Origin: Dryomyza anilis
Lineage: Eukaryota > Arthropoda > Insecta > Diptera > Dryomyzidae
Assembly (NCBI GenBank): GCA_951804985.1
Contig: OX638132.1
Coordinates: 91,206,696-91,270,695 of the forward strand
DNA length: 64,000 bases
Reading direction: 5' to 3'
A model generated the notes under the pieces. That model was given only the letters and a program-made list of their open reading frames with translations, had not been told where the DNA came from and did not search any database. Each line of letters opens with the position of its first letter. Position 1 is the stretch's first letter. Below, in pieces: positions 33,170-45,804 of the stretch. The translations under genes and the position numbers were made by a program.

Positions 33170-33948
33170 TAAAATTTTGGTTGTGGCAACTATTTTAATT
33201 GTTCTTATAAGTTCTTATAAGTAGTTGTAACAAATAATTTTTGAAATAATTGTATTTGAAATATGTGAAAAATAATATAAAAACTTGGTAGACAGAACTT
33301 GGTAAAGTCAGCTGTTTTAAAGAAACAATTTGTTTTACAAAATAATAATTAATATAATTTAAAATAAATACTACCTAAAATTTAACTTCTAATTACAATT
33401 TTCAACTATTTGACGAGCACTGAATACACATTGAATAATATTTGATTGTGACAACGAATTATTGTTCATATAAGTAGTTGCAACAACTGTTTTTCAAATA
33501 CTTTATTAATAAGAAGAGCAAAATAAGATAAAAATTTGGTAGACATTACTAAAGTCAGCCATTTTAGGGATACAAATGATTTTATTAAATTAATAATTGA
33601 TATAATTTTTAAAAATGTAACTTAATACCTGAAATTTAACTACCAATCGAAATTTTCAAACATTTGACAAGCATGCGTTTAATTGTTTCTATGTCAATAT
33701 TGGTTGTGTGAACCGAATTATTAGTTTAAAATATTAGTTTCATTAACAATTACATATATTGTACTTAAATCTACGCTCAATATAATCAATTGGTTGTCAT
33801 AACTATTTTTATTGCAATTTATTCGCTGCAGATAAATGAAACTAATTAACAATTTTAGATCACAACATTTTGAGGTAGCGACATTTTTAGAGTAATGTGA
33901 GAGTAAATGTAAAATATCCAAAAAAAAAAATAGAATTTAGTTTACACA
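33170..33948. repeat. Degenerate flank of the higher-order satellite
   Basis: GGTTGTGGCAACTATTTTAA (33179), GATTGTGACAACGAATTATTG (33441), TTGGTTGTGTGAACCG and GGTTGTCATAACTATTTTTA are diverged forms of the monomer start found in the adjacent satellite. Spacing is irregular. Confidence 0.6.
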
Positions 33949-35835
33949 AAACCATTTCGGTTATTACAACTAATTGATATACATGCTAAATTTTTTTTCT
34001 CTGTACTTTTGTGTGCCTAATACAAAATGATAAATAAAAACTTTTCAAACATAGCAACATTAAGTGAATTTAGTTTAGATGGAGTTTAAGCTATAGTTAA
34101 TTTGGTTATTACAACTAAATTTTATTTATTTTAACTACATGACAGATTTCTCGCGGTGTGGCGTAATACAAAGCGATTTTTACAAACTTTAAGACGAATG
34201 TTAGAAAGATATAAAAATTTGTTGAGAACATAGTAAAAGCATAACTAGTTATATCAATTTGGTTATGACAACTAAATTTCATTTATTTTCAATTGCAAGA
34301 TAGATTTTTGCGCCAAGGTGTGTTATTTAATACAAAACTTTTAACACAAATATTTTGAGAATTTGATTTTAATTTAGATAGAATTACAGCAATAACCATA
34401 TACATCATTTCGGTTATTACAACTAATTTATATGCATTTTAAACGCATGCTAGATTTGGTTCTGTGTACTTTTGTGTGCCTAATACAAAATGCTAAATAA
34501 AAACTTTTCAAACATAGCAACATTAAGTGAATGTAGTTTAGATATAGTTTAAGCTATAGTCAATTTGGTTATTACAACTAAATTTTATTTATTTTAACTA
34601 CATGATAGATTTCTGGCGGTGCGGCGTAATTCTAACATTACAAACTTTAATACGAACATTAGAAAGATATAAAAATTTGTTTAGAACATAGTTAAAGCAT
34701 AACTAGTTATATCAGTTTGGTTATGACAACTAAATTTCATTTATTTTCAATTGCAAGATAGATTTTTGCGCTAAGTTAGTTGTGTTGTTTAATACAAAAC
34801 TCTTAATACTAATATTTTGAGAGAATTGAGAATTTGATTTTAATTTAAATAGAATTAAAGTAATAATCATATACATCATTTCGGTTATAACAACTAATTT
34901 ATATGCATTTTAAACGCATGCTATATTTTTTTATGTACTTTTGTGTGTCTAATACAAAATGCTAAATACAAACTTTTCAAACATAGAAACATTAAGTGAA
35001 TTTAGTTTTGATAGAGTTGAAGCTATAGTAAATTTGGTTATTACAACTAAATTTTATTTATTTTAACTACATGTCAGATTTCGCGCGGTGTGGCGTAATA
35101 CTAACTTTAATACGAACTTTACAAACTTTAATACTAACATTAGAAAGATATAAAAATTGGTTTAGAACATAGTTAAAGCATAACTAATTATATCAATTTG
35201 GTTATGACAACTAAATTTCATTTATTTTCAATTGCAAGATAGATTTTTGCGCTAAGATGTGTTGTTTAATACAAAACACCCAATACAAACATTTAGAGAG
35301 AATTGAGAATTTGATTTTAATTTAGATACCATATACATGATTTCGGTTATTACAACTAATTTATATACATTTTAAACGCATGCTAGATTTGGTTCTGCGT
35401 ACTTTTGTGTGTCTAATACAAAATGCTAAATACAAACTTTTTAAACATAGAAACAGTTTTGATAGAGTTGAAGCTATAGTCAATTTGGTTATTACAACTA
35501 AATTTTATATATTTTAATTACATGTCAGATTTCGCGCGGTGTAGCGTAATACCAACTTTAATACGAACTTTACAAACTTTAATACGAACATTAGAAAGAT
35601 ATAAAAATGTGTGTAGAACATAGTTAAAGCATAACTAGTTATATCAATTTGGTTATGACAACAAAATTTAATTTATTTTAAACTCATCGTAGATTTTTGC
35701 GCTATTTATATCGTTGTTGTCTACAACAACACACTTAAAACAAATATTTTGAACAGTAGCAAGAATTAGATTTTAATTTGAACAGATTTAAAACAATAAC
35801 CACATACATCATTTCGGTTATTGCAACTACATTTT
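33949..35835 (+). repeat. Higher-order satellite: ~465-bp units of three ~155-bp monomers
   Basis: Monomer A starts TTTCGGTTATTACAACTAAT (near 33951, 34407, 34877, 35340, 35811). Monomer B starts TTTGGTTATTACAACTAAAT (near 34107, 34562, 35034, 35482). Monomer C starts TTTGGTTATGACAACTAAAT (near 34258, 34711, 35207, 35648). The A-A distances are 456, 470, 463 and 471. Corresponding monomers of different units are more alike than A, B and C are to each other, which is the mark of a higher-order repeat. Confidence 0.85.
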
Positions 35836-36800
35836 GCGCTGTGTACGTTTGTGTGTCACAGTATGTGTTGGTGTAGGTGTTGTAGTCCTAACTATGTTTG
35901 TGTGACTGTGTGTTTGTGTGTAGAATACTGTCGCTCGTGTTTACATGATTGTCAATAAATTTCTGCCCAAAAGGCTTTAACAACAAAATTCAACATTTGT
36001 TTCAATTTCCTTTTTTGTGCAAATGTCTGTCTGTCATTCGGTCTTTTTGTGTGTTTGTGTAAATATCGTTTAATTGGTAGTATATATGTGTTATGTGTCT
36101 GTGTATTTGACGTATTTCATATATAGCTCCATTTGATTTATAAGCCTTAAAATGTTTAAACAAAAAAAAAAAGTCTATTTGCATGATTGAAATTGATAGT
36201 CGCTAATTTTGTAGTTTTCTGTTTTAGTTTTTGTGATATGTCCTCTGTATTAGCTGCAAATATCAAAATTAGTGTCAATAATTTTGTTTTTATTTATTTA
36301 AATACTGTGCTGTTTTTTTAAGCTTTTAATAGATTATTTTAGTTATATTTAATCAAGAATTCGCGCAAATAAATCAGACTAAACTATGCTGTCGGCAATA
36401 AATCTAAATATAGTTTGTTGGCGTGATTTATTTGGGGGTTAGTTGGAATTTTGTTGAAAATTAGGCTTTAACTCAAAGTTAACCGTAGCAGATTTATTGT
36501 GCGTTCAATGGACAATTTGAGTATTGTATAATGTAAAAACTTTAATTTTACTAAAACTTTTTAATTTAATTTTTCAGCATGATACAGACTTTAAATGCCA
36601 AAGGTATCTTCCGGCAAAAATTCTAAAAATACTTAAAAAAGGGTAAGTCGTAGTTAGTAAATTTCAATATTAGCATACTTAAAAAAAATATTGTTTGAAC
36701 ATAAAAAACAAAATTCAATTCAACAAAGCTCATTTCCGATAAAATTATAATTGAATTTTTTTTTTGAAATAAAAAAAAAATCAAGAATTTTGTTATTTAA
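35836..36800. other. Unique-looking AT/GT-rich stretch, no gene seen
   Basis: 35840-36120 is rich in GTGTGTTTGTGTG-type text. 36200-36800 is ordinary AT-rich sequence. No open frame of note and no repeats with partners elsewhere were found. Confidence 0.4.
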
Positions 36801-36876
36801 TCATCCTATAACTAATTTCCGACAAAACTCTACATGGGTTAGTCTCCTCAGACAAAACGGCAGTTAACAAGCTGGT

Positions 36877-36938
36877 AACAGGCAGGCAACAGGCGGGCAA
36901 CAGGCGGGCAACAGGCAGAAAACAGGCGGGCAACATGC
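36877..36938 (+). repeat. 11-bp minisatellite AACAGGCGGGC
   Basis: Five to six head-to-tail copies of AACAGGC(G/A)GGC. GC-rich in an AT-rich setting. The Leu/Pro/Cys-rich minus-strand frame over it is a by-product of the repeat. Confidence 0.85.
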
Positions 36939-37166
36939 ACACAAACACAGTAGCTTTCAAGCTGGAAATACACAGATTTTCGGCAGACAAAGGTAAAGTT
37001 TGTATTAAAATCTGCGCGTTGTCAGCACTATAAAACAACCTAACGGCAGGTTAAAGGAAGGTGAAGTAATGCCGAGGCAGATATGTGCAATGTAAAAGCA
37101 GATCAAGGCTAAGATCAGACCAAGGATAATTATTTTGACCGCTTAACTGCCAAAAATCTAAATCTA

Positions 37167-37366
37167 AAGGGTTTTTCAATAAGAGCGCTACAAAACTTTT
37201 TCAACAGGAACGCTACAAAACGCCATATTTCTTGCCGCTCTTTTGACATTTCTCTTCAGTAAGGTTTGCCATTTCATGATGCAAAAATATACGAGCCAAC
37301 AACGAGTCGAAATTATTAAAATTTACTACCGAAATCGAATTCGTATATCATGAAATGGCAAACCTT
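37167..37366. mobile_element. Mariner-derived MITE M5, right end lost
   Basis: Preceded by TA (37165-37166) and starting AAGGGTTTTTCAATAAGAGC. It then has a shortened TCAACAGGAACGCTAC piece, TTGCCGCTCTTTTGACATTT and ATATACGAGCCAACAACGAG, as in M2, and ends in an inverted CATGAAATGGCAAACCTTA. No right TIR is left. Confidence 0.8.
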
Positions 37367-37959
37367 AACATTTATTTAATTCACTTAAACAATGCCTAAC
37401 AAATACTATTAGCGAACGTTGTAGGTCATTGGTAGGACCAAATCTGGTGCTCAATCACGTCTTTTGCAGCGTCGTCCATCATTATTATGCGTAGCACCAA
37501 AACTTTGCATTCGTAGGTTATGTCTATGAACATAAATTTGCACCAAATTGAAGTTGAATTAAAAAAAATGAAGTGAAGGACATTAGAAGAATTTGTCACT
37601 TGTCAAAGTTTCTTTTCGGTAGATAACTTTCGCGTGTTCAATAAAAGCATTTTGATGTCGCAGTTATAAAAAAAAACCTTTTTAATACTGAATTTTTTGA
37701 GTTTTTTTTATATTTGTCAAAAAAAGAAAATGTTGTCTGTCGACAACATGTTGAACAAGCTACAAACTGGCCAAAAAGCTGCCTTGAGGCAGGCATTTCA
37801 ACAATGTTGATTGTGTGAGACGGACTGTCCATTTATTCCCAAAATCTGCCTCCATGCAGCTAACTATTTGAATATTTAAAAACCAAATAAATTGTTTTTT
37901 TTTGTTTTCGGTAACTGTCTTTCGATAGTCTGCCGATAACACACGACATTCCATAAATC

Positions 37960-38530
37960 TTAAAAACGACGATTGTATGCGTTAAACCTGCTGAAAGTCT
38001 GGCGTTTTGTTAAAATACAAACTACATACTGTACCCTGCATAAAATATACCAGAAAACTGTCTTTTAACGAAAAAAAAAAATCTCGATGGCCTGTCGAAC
38101 ATATTGTTAATCATCTGCCGACAACGGTCTTCCGATATTATTCCAAAAACCTGCTATACATGACATAAATCTGCCGTGCTGCATACACATTACCCAGAAA
38201 TATTTCGAGATTCTGCCAGTAACCTGCCAATCACTTCGTCTGGGCAAAAATCAATTATTTGCCAACAACTACCATCCGATATTATGTCACAAACCTGCTA
38301 TAAAGCAGCCCATTACGAATAGTATTCCAAAAAAAACATGCTATAAATCTGTTGTGTCACATACAAATTTTCAAACATGCCAATTGCCTGCGTTAAACCT
38401 GCGGTAAGGCTGTCGCTTTTGATCAAATACAAACTACATATTGTGCCCTGCATAAAATCTGTTAGAAAACTGAGTTTTTCACAGAAATACATCGATATTC
38501 TGTCAATAATCTGCCAAATTGCGTCCATTA
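37960..38530. repeat. Tandem duplication, ~412-bp period, CTGCC-rich
   Basis: TGCGTTAAACCTGC followed by ATACAAACTACATA and CCCTGCATAAAAT occurs near 37978 and 38390. Between are short degenerate AATCTGCCAATAAC-type blocks. Similar short blocks lie at 560-720 and near 37060-37130. Confidence 0.7.
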
Positions 38531-40035
38531 TTTATTTTTATTAAAATCTAAATTAAACCATTTATATTAAGCATGGAATTATATAATTAAAAAATAACTA
38601 TGATTTCCGTAGCTAATTTTCGTAATACTTTAAACTATGTTATATCTAAAAATCTCTTTAAACAACAAAGTACTTAAATATTTAAATTACTATCACATTT
38701 ACCATAAAGTTTCCATTTGTTAACACTGAAAGCTTTGCCGTTCTTTATGATGTGTTTCACGATATGATATACGCACTTGCGGCCATTTTGCGGCTCAGTT
38801 GCCAAGCAACGACATAAATATTTTCCAAGGATATTCAAGTGAGAGAGTAATGCACGAGGAGTATAGTAAACATGACAGACATAAGGACGAAGCAGACAAC
38901 TACTATATGCTGATTTGCAGTTTAATGAGGCCGCAAAGAAAAGTGAAAAGGTTAATGGGAAAAGTGTGAAATGCAAAAGGGTGCAAATGGCAAGGACCGA
39001 AATCAGTTCGAAATAAACTTGTGCCTGCAAAACTAAGAAATTATGCAGTTACACAAAACTAAAATGAATAAAAAAAATATATAAAAAAAATGCTAAGCTT
39101 AAAGGACAAAATGTGCAGACAACAGCGGGAAAGCAGTGGTATTTATGAAGAGGCAGCTATAAACCATACTGCACAGTCCGGCAACACAAAGTCTAGGTCA
39201 GGCAGTTTTAATTAATAAAAGCTTTTGGTTGTTTCTTTTTTTTTTTCATTTTTTTTTTCGGTTGAATAGACAAAAACAGCCAGGCAAAAAGTTCAAGCTA
39301 ACTGACAGCTCAAGGTCAGTGCTAATGTTAATTATTAGCAAAGTGCAAAAAATAGTGAAAAAAGTGAGTTGGAATAAAATGAAGAAAAGCACTATTTGGC
39401 TAATTGAATTTTTAGTGACTTTTTTTTACTATCTTTTCTTGTTTCTAAAAAAAAAATAATTTTTAAAGCATCAAGTTCAGTTTTTTTTGCACTCTTGTGT
39501 ATTTTTGATTTTGCAAACGTCATAGTAATGAAAAAGCTTTATACTTAGTCGTGCCTGACGCACACAATTGAACTCTGACATTTTCGAGATACATAGTCGA
39601 GACTTCAATAATGTTAGCAACTCCACTAAAAACAAAAAAAACCAGCAACAGTTTTCGCTTGTTCGGCTGCAACACACCGCACTTCCGGTTGCCATTGCCG
39701 TTGCAGTGCCATAATCACTGCCAACACGCACACATGACAACAATAGCAACATACATCAGCAACACTTGCAGTGAGACGAACTCAACAGAGTCGGCAAAAA
39801 AAAGTCACGCACACTATTACACATGTCGTCCCCCCCAAAGTGCCAATATCTGTGTTTTGAAAAACGACACTTCACAGCAGTTTGCAGTTGTTACTGGAGT
39901 AGAGAAAAACTACCAATTTTTGCTGATAACAAAAATGTGTAGAAATTCGACAGAAAAATATTTTGGTGCGTGAGCCACCTGGTGAGAAAATTCTAATGTA
40001 ATAAAAAAGAAAAATAATTTTAAAAAAGTACTTCG
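38531..40035. other. Mixed stretch with unique-looking islands, no gene assigned
   Basis: 38690-39030 (minus, 118 codons open) and 39600-39975 (plus, 120 codons open, Thr/Ser/His-rich, CACACA-type text) are less AT-biased. Neither has a recognisable domain, signal or splice context, so no protein is called. Either could be a noncoding exon or regulatory DNA. Confidence 0.3.
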
Positions 40036-40044
40036 TTATTTTGT

Positions 40045-40500
40045 GAATAGTTTTAGTGTGGTGATATTTAGTGTGGTGAGTTTTAGTGTGGTGAGTTTTA
40101 GTGTGGTGAGTTTAAGTGTGGTGAATTTTAGTGTGGTGAGTTTTGGTGTGGTGAATATTTAGTGTTGTGAATATTTTATATGGCGAGATTGAGTTTTGGG
40201 GTGGTGAGTTTTGGTGTAGTGACTTTTAGTGTGGTGAATATTTAGTGTGGCGAGTTATAGTGTGGTGAGTTTTGGTGTGACTTTTAATATGATGAATATT
40301 TAATGTGGCGAGTTATAGTGTGGTGAGTTTTGGTGTGATGACTTTTAGTGTGGTGAATACACAGTGTGGTGAGATTTGAAGTGTTGTGTTTTGGTGTGAT
40401 GACTTTTAGTGTGTTGAATGTTTTGTGTGGTAAGATTTGAAGTCTTGAATTTCGGTTTGGAGAGTTCCGTAGTGGTGAGTTCAAGTAATGTGTGTTTTAT
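40045..40500 (-). repeat. CACCACACTAAAA minisatellite block (H4)
   Basis: About 30 diverged copies of GTGGTGAGTTTTAGT on the plus strand, with variants such as GATGACTTTTAGT. This is the same minisatellite as inside H1-H3, but no Helitron-like terminus is visible here. It is probably a remnant or an expanded array. Confidence 0.75.
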
Positions 40501-41024
40501 ATTATTTTAAATGAGGTTGAAAATATTAAAAAAATAGGAAGAATCAAATTACTTTATAATTTTTCTAATCTGTTATTATTTTTGTGTATAATTTCGACAT
40601 CTAATCCAAGGCACCAAAAGGTCGAATATGAGATTTTTCCATATTGTTTTACATAATAACTCAAAATGTTTGTTAATTTCAAAAGACTGATTTTTTAGTC
40701 TTTAATAGAATCATCGAAAAAAAAATCATACTAAGATCGTATTATTGAAATAAAAGAAATAAAAAATGTTATAGAATTTTAATGAAAAGGTCAACCCCCT
40801 AAAATGCTTTTTTAGTTTTTGCTTTTTTTATTTTATCGCTTTTAGGAGACACAATTCAATTCTGTCAATGGTCAATTTTTGTATCGAAACGCGACCTTTC
40901 TAGTGCCGACTGATCCATTTTTCATACACGTATTTCGCTGAAAATTCGCCACATCGTTTTTTAATTGAAAAGAGCATTTTTGGGAGTTGACATTTTTACA
41001 TTGTGTTATATTTTTTGTATTTGT

Positions 41025-41338
41025 AGCCGCTGTAGCTCAGTGGTGCGTTGGACTGCGAGTCGAAAGGTCCCCGGTTCAAGTCTGGACTGGGGCTAACAAC
41101 ATCTTTTCATAGAAACATTTTTCTATACCGCGCTACCTCTCGGCAGTAAATGGCAAACCTACGAGAGTAAAACCATTGCCTATGAAAAGCTCTCATCCGC
41201 CATTCGGATTCGGCAATAAACTGTACGTCCCACCACTTTGAGTACAAATATAACACGCACAGCTCACAATGGTGAGAGAGCTCGGCCGAAGTTCTATACA
41301 GGACTGTAGCGCCAAACTATTATTATTATTATTATTAT
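41025..41338 (+). mobile_element. tRNA-derived SINE, copy 5
   Basis: AGCCGCTGTAGCTCAGTGG head with a 6-base deletion after the A box, B box GGTTCAAGTC, full body and (ATT)n tail. Flanks TTTTTTGTATTTGT and TTTTATTGGATTTGT resemble a decayed target-site duplication. Confidence 0.85.
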
Positions 41339-41499
41339 ATTTTATTGGATTTGTGAGACGTCATTTTAATTCAATTTTGAAAGTGTTGATTTGGGTATCA
41401 ACGCGCGACCTTGGAGCTGCCGGTGGCTCAATTTCACCTACACAGATTAATCTGAAAATTCTCCACATCGATTATCTCATCAAATAGAATATTTTAAGG

Positions 41500-42299
41500 G
41501 GTTTACCTATTATTGGTTAGAAATTATGTTTTTGCACATATTTTGTACTAAATGCTAATAATAAAAGGCCCTAACAACTTTGAAAATATTTTAGCAATTC
41601 AATTTTATTTGTGCAATTTTAAAACAATTTTCAATTGCTCTTCTACACCGGCACAAACATCAACTAGACGCAATGACACCAAGTGTCAAACACACTACAA
41701 CATGTTGCGCACATTTTAAGCAACATGTATCCGCTATGTATATGTCGCACTATTCATGATTGTGTGTCTGTCTGTCTGCCAGTCTATTGGACTATGTCTG
41801 TTTTTATGAAGAGTTTCCTCTAATCAAGCTGAAAGTGAAAATGAACTGAAATTGTGTGAAGCAGCAGCAAAAACAACTTTATCAGCAACTCAACTCAACT
41901 TCAGCAACAACAACAACAACTTCAACTACATTGTTGCAGCGATTGTTTCTTTTTTCTGTTCTTATTGTACGTGTTGTTCTGTTGGCAACACTGAACAGCA
42001 ATTGGAGTGAAGTGGTGGCGCATCAAGTGCACTTCGTACGTGTGTGTGTGTGTGTGTGGTGCATGTATAGGTGAATGTGTTGGTGACTTTGCTGCTCTGT
42101 TGCTTAAAGTGTCCTGCTGCATGTAGTTTATTTCAAAATGGCTGAATTGGATTTTTGCATTTGAAGTATTGCAATATTTTGCGTTGTTAAGTAAGAACAG
42201 CGCCAAAGGCTGCGCTCTTTTACTTAGAGACCACAAAAGCCTCAATATAGAATTAAAAAAAAAAGAGCAAAGCAATGTGTAGGCTTTTGCGTAGTGAAA
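41500..42299. other. Unique-looking stretch with CAA/CAG and GT runs
   Basis: 41850-41940 holds GAAGCAGCAGCAAAAACAAC and (CAA)n. A (GT)n run lies at 42040-42058. Overlapping open frames on both strands are low-complexity. The CAA/CAG text is typical of fly 5' leaders and enhancers, but nothing fixes a function. Confidence 0.35.
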
Positions 42300-43090
42300 G
42301 TGTTAAAATTAACCACTATGTATTATTTTAATTTTGTGGCGTACATTTTATAGAAGCAATTTTTGCCAAAGTAATCTTATAAAAGCAAAGCTTTTGAAAA
42401 CTACCAAAGCTTTTAATGTTAAAATGTTGAATTGTATATTTAATATAGATTTAATAAAATAATATATTAATTTTATTTTGTAAATGTTATTTCTATGAAA
42501 TACGTAAAAGCTTTTAAAAATCGAAAAAGCTCTCTATGTAATTTAACATAAATTTCATAACATTTTATTTTTTGCATTCAAATTACAAAAGCTTTTGAAG
42601 TTGCTAAAAGCTCTTACTTAAAAGCTTTTACTTAAAGTTAATGAAATGTTGGTTTTTAATTCAATTCAATACACTTTAAATATTTTTTTATGAATATTTA
42701 CAAAGCTTTTCAAAACCGTAAAAGCTCTTATTGAACAAAGTTAGTAATTTAACATAGATATTATGAAACATATTTTTCAATTTAATTTAATGCACTTTTT
42801 AAAGTTATTTTTATAAATATTTGAAAAACTTTTGACAACAATAAAAGCTCACAATGATGTGTAGTAAAAAGTGTCTTTATAATAAATTTACTTGAATTTG
42901 TAATAATTTTAATAAATTTACTTTTTAAAGATTTTTTCATAAACCACACAGAAAACTGCAAAAAATTAAAGTGTAAAATACGTAATTCTGCTAGTATTCG
43001 TTAAAAATGTATTTCGTAGTAAATTTTTAAAAATTATTTTAATGTTGCACTTCAAAAGCTTTCGAAAACTTCAAAAAAAAAAAAACAATG
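42300..43090. repeat. AAAGCTTT-rich degenerate tandem repeat
   Basis: Blocks of the form AAAGCTTTTnnAAnnCnnTAAAAGCTC recur near 42505, 42588, 42703 and 42825 (spacing 80-125 bp). Between them is ATTTAACATA(A/G)AT...CATTTTATTTTT. A similar motif fills 53.4-55.4 kb. Confidence 0.65.
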
Positions 43091-43099
43091 TAGAGCCCT

Positions 43100-43520
43100 A
43101 CCCAACAACACACTACAGCAGCATTAATTAATGAAATAAAGAGGCGTTTAAGGAGCAACAATGATGATGACGGATGGGCGGCCGGTCGTACGGGGTGTCC
43201 ATAATTATGAATCCCAGCACAGTGTACGCTTTGATTTATTAGTGACTTAAATATGTGTGAAACATAATATGTAGCACATACAGATGTTTGCGATAGTTTT
43301 GAGTGCTTTTGCGTGGGCCTTACGCTTCAATTGATTTAATTAACACAAGCGTTGACGAAATTGATTAATTTCATTTTAATTGCATGCTGCATGCATTTGC
43401 AGTGCTTTTCCAAAGTGCTTTCGAATGTTTTCGAGTGCTTTCGAGTGCGTTTGATTGCTGCAAAATGGCAGAAGGCTTAACCTAATGATGCAGCAAACAA
43501 GTGCGCAAATCAAGAGTACT
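43100..43520. promoter_or_regulatory. Candidate enhancer-like island
   Basis: 43140-43210 is GC-rich (GGATGGGCGGCCGGTCGTAC). Then 43320-43400 has clustered homeodomain-type cores (GATTTAATTAAC, TTGATTAATTTC, TTTTAATTGCATGC) and 43410-43460 repeats GTGCTTTCGA. The site density suggests regulatory DNA. No target is known; kmr is the nearest visible gene. Confidence 0.3.
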
Positions 43521-44519
43521 TGTGCAATTAGTATTGTGTTTTAAATGTGGAAAAATTAAATAAAAAAAAATATATATTAAAAAATGCGCCATTTTGGTTT
43601 TTAATATATTTAATATAATTATTACAAATATTATCAATAAATGCGTAAATATTTAAAACGTGTAAATACTGTGTTTAACCGCTTTTATTCATTGTAAAAC
43701 TTTTAATTGTAGCGCAATTACAACGTTTTTAAATTACAGTTTAACTATTTCGTCCCCCCTGAGGTATAAGTGTTATTGGAAAAAGAGTATTTTTATAATT
43801 CCATTGAGTTAATTTTTTAATTTTATTTCTATTTATAGACTCTTTTTTCAAAGTTCAAAAGAAATTTGCAAAAACTTCGACAACATAATTGTATCTGTTC
43901 GCCATACTTATACATAGATTTTGTTTTATTTATATCTCGTTTTCTTAAAAAATGTACAGTCTAATTTTGTAATATCACAAATTGTACAATTTTTTGATTT
44001 TTCGATTTTTTTTTTAAATGAATTATTGATTAAAAATGTATTCGAAAAAAATGTTTTTTTCGCATACTCCTATCGAGTTCTCTTAAACCAGTAGCCCAAT
44101 TTATGTTTTTGAGAAATATTTGTTGTATGTTTATTAAACTTTCATTTAAAAAAAGACTTGATCATATGAGTAATAAAAAATCCAAGTTATTTGCAAATAT
44201 ATGTATGTAAGCAACTTTTTGAATTTTCTATAAAAAAAAAGTTATTGAGCGATATCTCGTAAACCTATGCATAGAAAAAATTGTAAACCACATTTTCGAA
44301 TTCAGTGCGTCATTTTACATAATAGAAAAATAGTGGCATTATTTTGCTAATTTTACTTTTGCTCATTTTGTTTTTCTCATTTTATTTTTGTCATTTAACT
44401 AATATTTTTTTTCTTCAAATGCATCTTACATACATTATATTCTAATATTAAACAAACAAAATTTGGTTAGTTTATAGATAAATTCAATCGCTTTCATTAA
44501 ATGTTTAGTTTTTCGTTGT
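43521..44519. other. AT-rich stretch, no gene seen
   Basis: Only A/T homopolymer-rich sequence with no repeats having clear partners. No supported feature. Confidence 0.45.
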
Positions 44520-45400
44520 TGTTTTATTTATCAATGACTTAGAGCTGTTCAAATTTGCTGATGCCACCTCTGACGTATGAGTGATATTTTGCTAAATTCT
44601 TTAATAATATGCAAAATTATACTAAAACAATATAAAAAAAAACAGTAGCGTAGATTATGCGTTTTTCTAAATAGTTTGCTATATAAATATTTTATTTTTT
44701 TAATAATTACCTATTTATTTGTTGACTAATATATATATTTGAAAAAACTGTTTCAAAAAAATTTAAACATTTTTATATATTATAATAAAATTAAATTTGT
44801 AGAGTAAATAAATTTAACAAAGCTGAATATGAGCTGCTTCATAATCTCAAATTTTATAAAATGTATTTTATATTATTTTATACAGTCGAAAATAAGTCAT
44901 TTACAAGTCATTGGGAAACATGACGTATGCGCAACATTTTTCAAATGCAGTTTATTGCATAAATACTGTGTCTGTCTATTAGAAAATAACACAAAATTCT
45001 TCAAGAAAATATAATTCATTTATATTAAATATACATAGACTAATTTTTAAATATTTAAAATTTTTTAATATTAAAATTTTTATTTATTAAAACCGTATTT
45101 TTTTTTTTAATTTGTATAGATTTTAAAATAATGAATAAATGCAGCATTGTATTTTATAAAATTAATTTTATATTACTATAAACATTCAGCTGTATGTCCT
45201 TTACACGTTCTTGAGATACATGACGTATGAGCAACATTTTTCTGCATTTGTTGCTTAATGCATGAATACTGCGCGTATATTAAAACAAACAAATATGAAT
45301 TATTTATATTAAATATACAAGAATTTTAATGTTATATAAATATATATATTTTCGTATAATTTAAACCATTTGCATTTAATTAAAAGCCACACAAATAGGA
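44520..45400. repeat. Tandem ~300-350-bp units carrying TGACGTATGAG
   Basis: CATGACGTATG(A/C)GCAACATTTTTC (44919 and 45219), with shared left parts (ATTTTATAAAAT, TTTTATATTA) and right parts (ATTTATATTAAATATACA), shows two diverged direct copies 300 bp apart. An earlier, weaker copy carries TCTGACGTATGAGTGATATT at 44569. Confidence 0.6.
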
Positions 45401-45804
45401 AAATTCCAAACTAATGAAATATTTGGTTTGTTTTTTTTTAATTGTTTTATCTGTGACATTTCAAATAATGTTCACCGTTTAATAGAGGAAATTGCAATAT
45501 TTGAACATGTTAGCACTTAGAAAAATAAAAAAAAAATGTAAGTGCTTCTTAAAATGACATCAACTTTTTCATCCATATGTCACAATCGACTTTATACCTT
45601 TTTATTGCATTTCGAAAAAAAAATCTTTGAAAGTTTTTTAGATTGCGGTTGTTTGCTATCAAAAAGTGTAAATTTTTGTCGTTTTTAATTAGGAAGGTAG
45701 GTGTAAAATGTTCGGATGTTGTATATCTTTTGAAATAGAAACGGATTTTGCAAATAATTAAGCATTGCTTAAATGGCGCTGTGTTATGATCAAATTGCGA
45801 CATT

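Noticed and set aside
33949..35835. CRISPR-like array (regular repeats with spacers)
   Set aside because: Repeat units are ~155/465 bp with diverged monomers and no unique short spacers, in a eukaryotic setting; it is a satellite.
36793..37038. 81-codon minus frame rich in Leu, Pro and Cys
   Set aside because: Translation of the 11-bp AACAGGCGGGC minisatellite.
39611..39973. 120-codon plus frame, Thr/Ser/His-rich
   Set aside because: Low-complexity CACACA-type sequence with no domain, start context or splice support.
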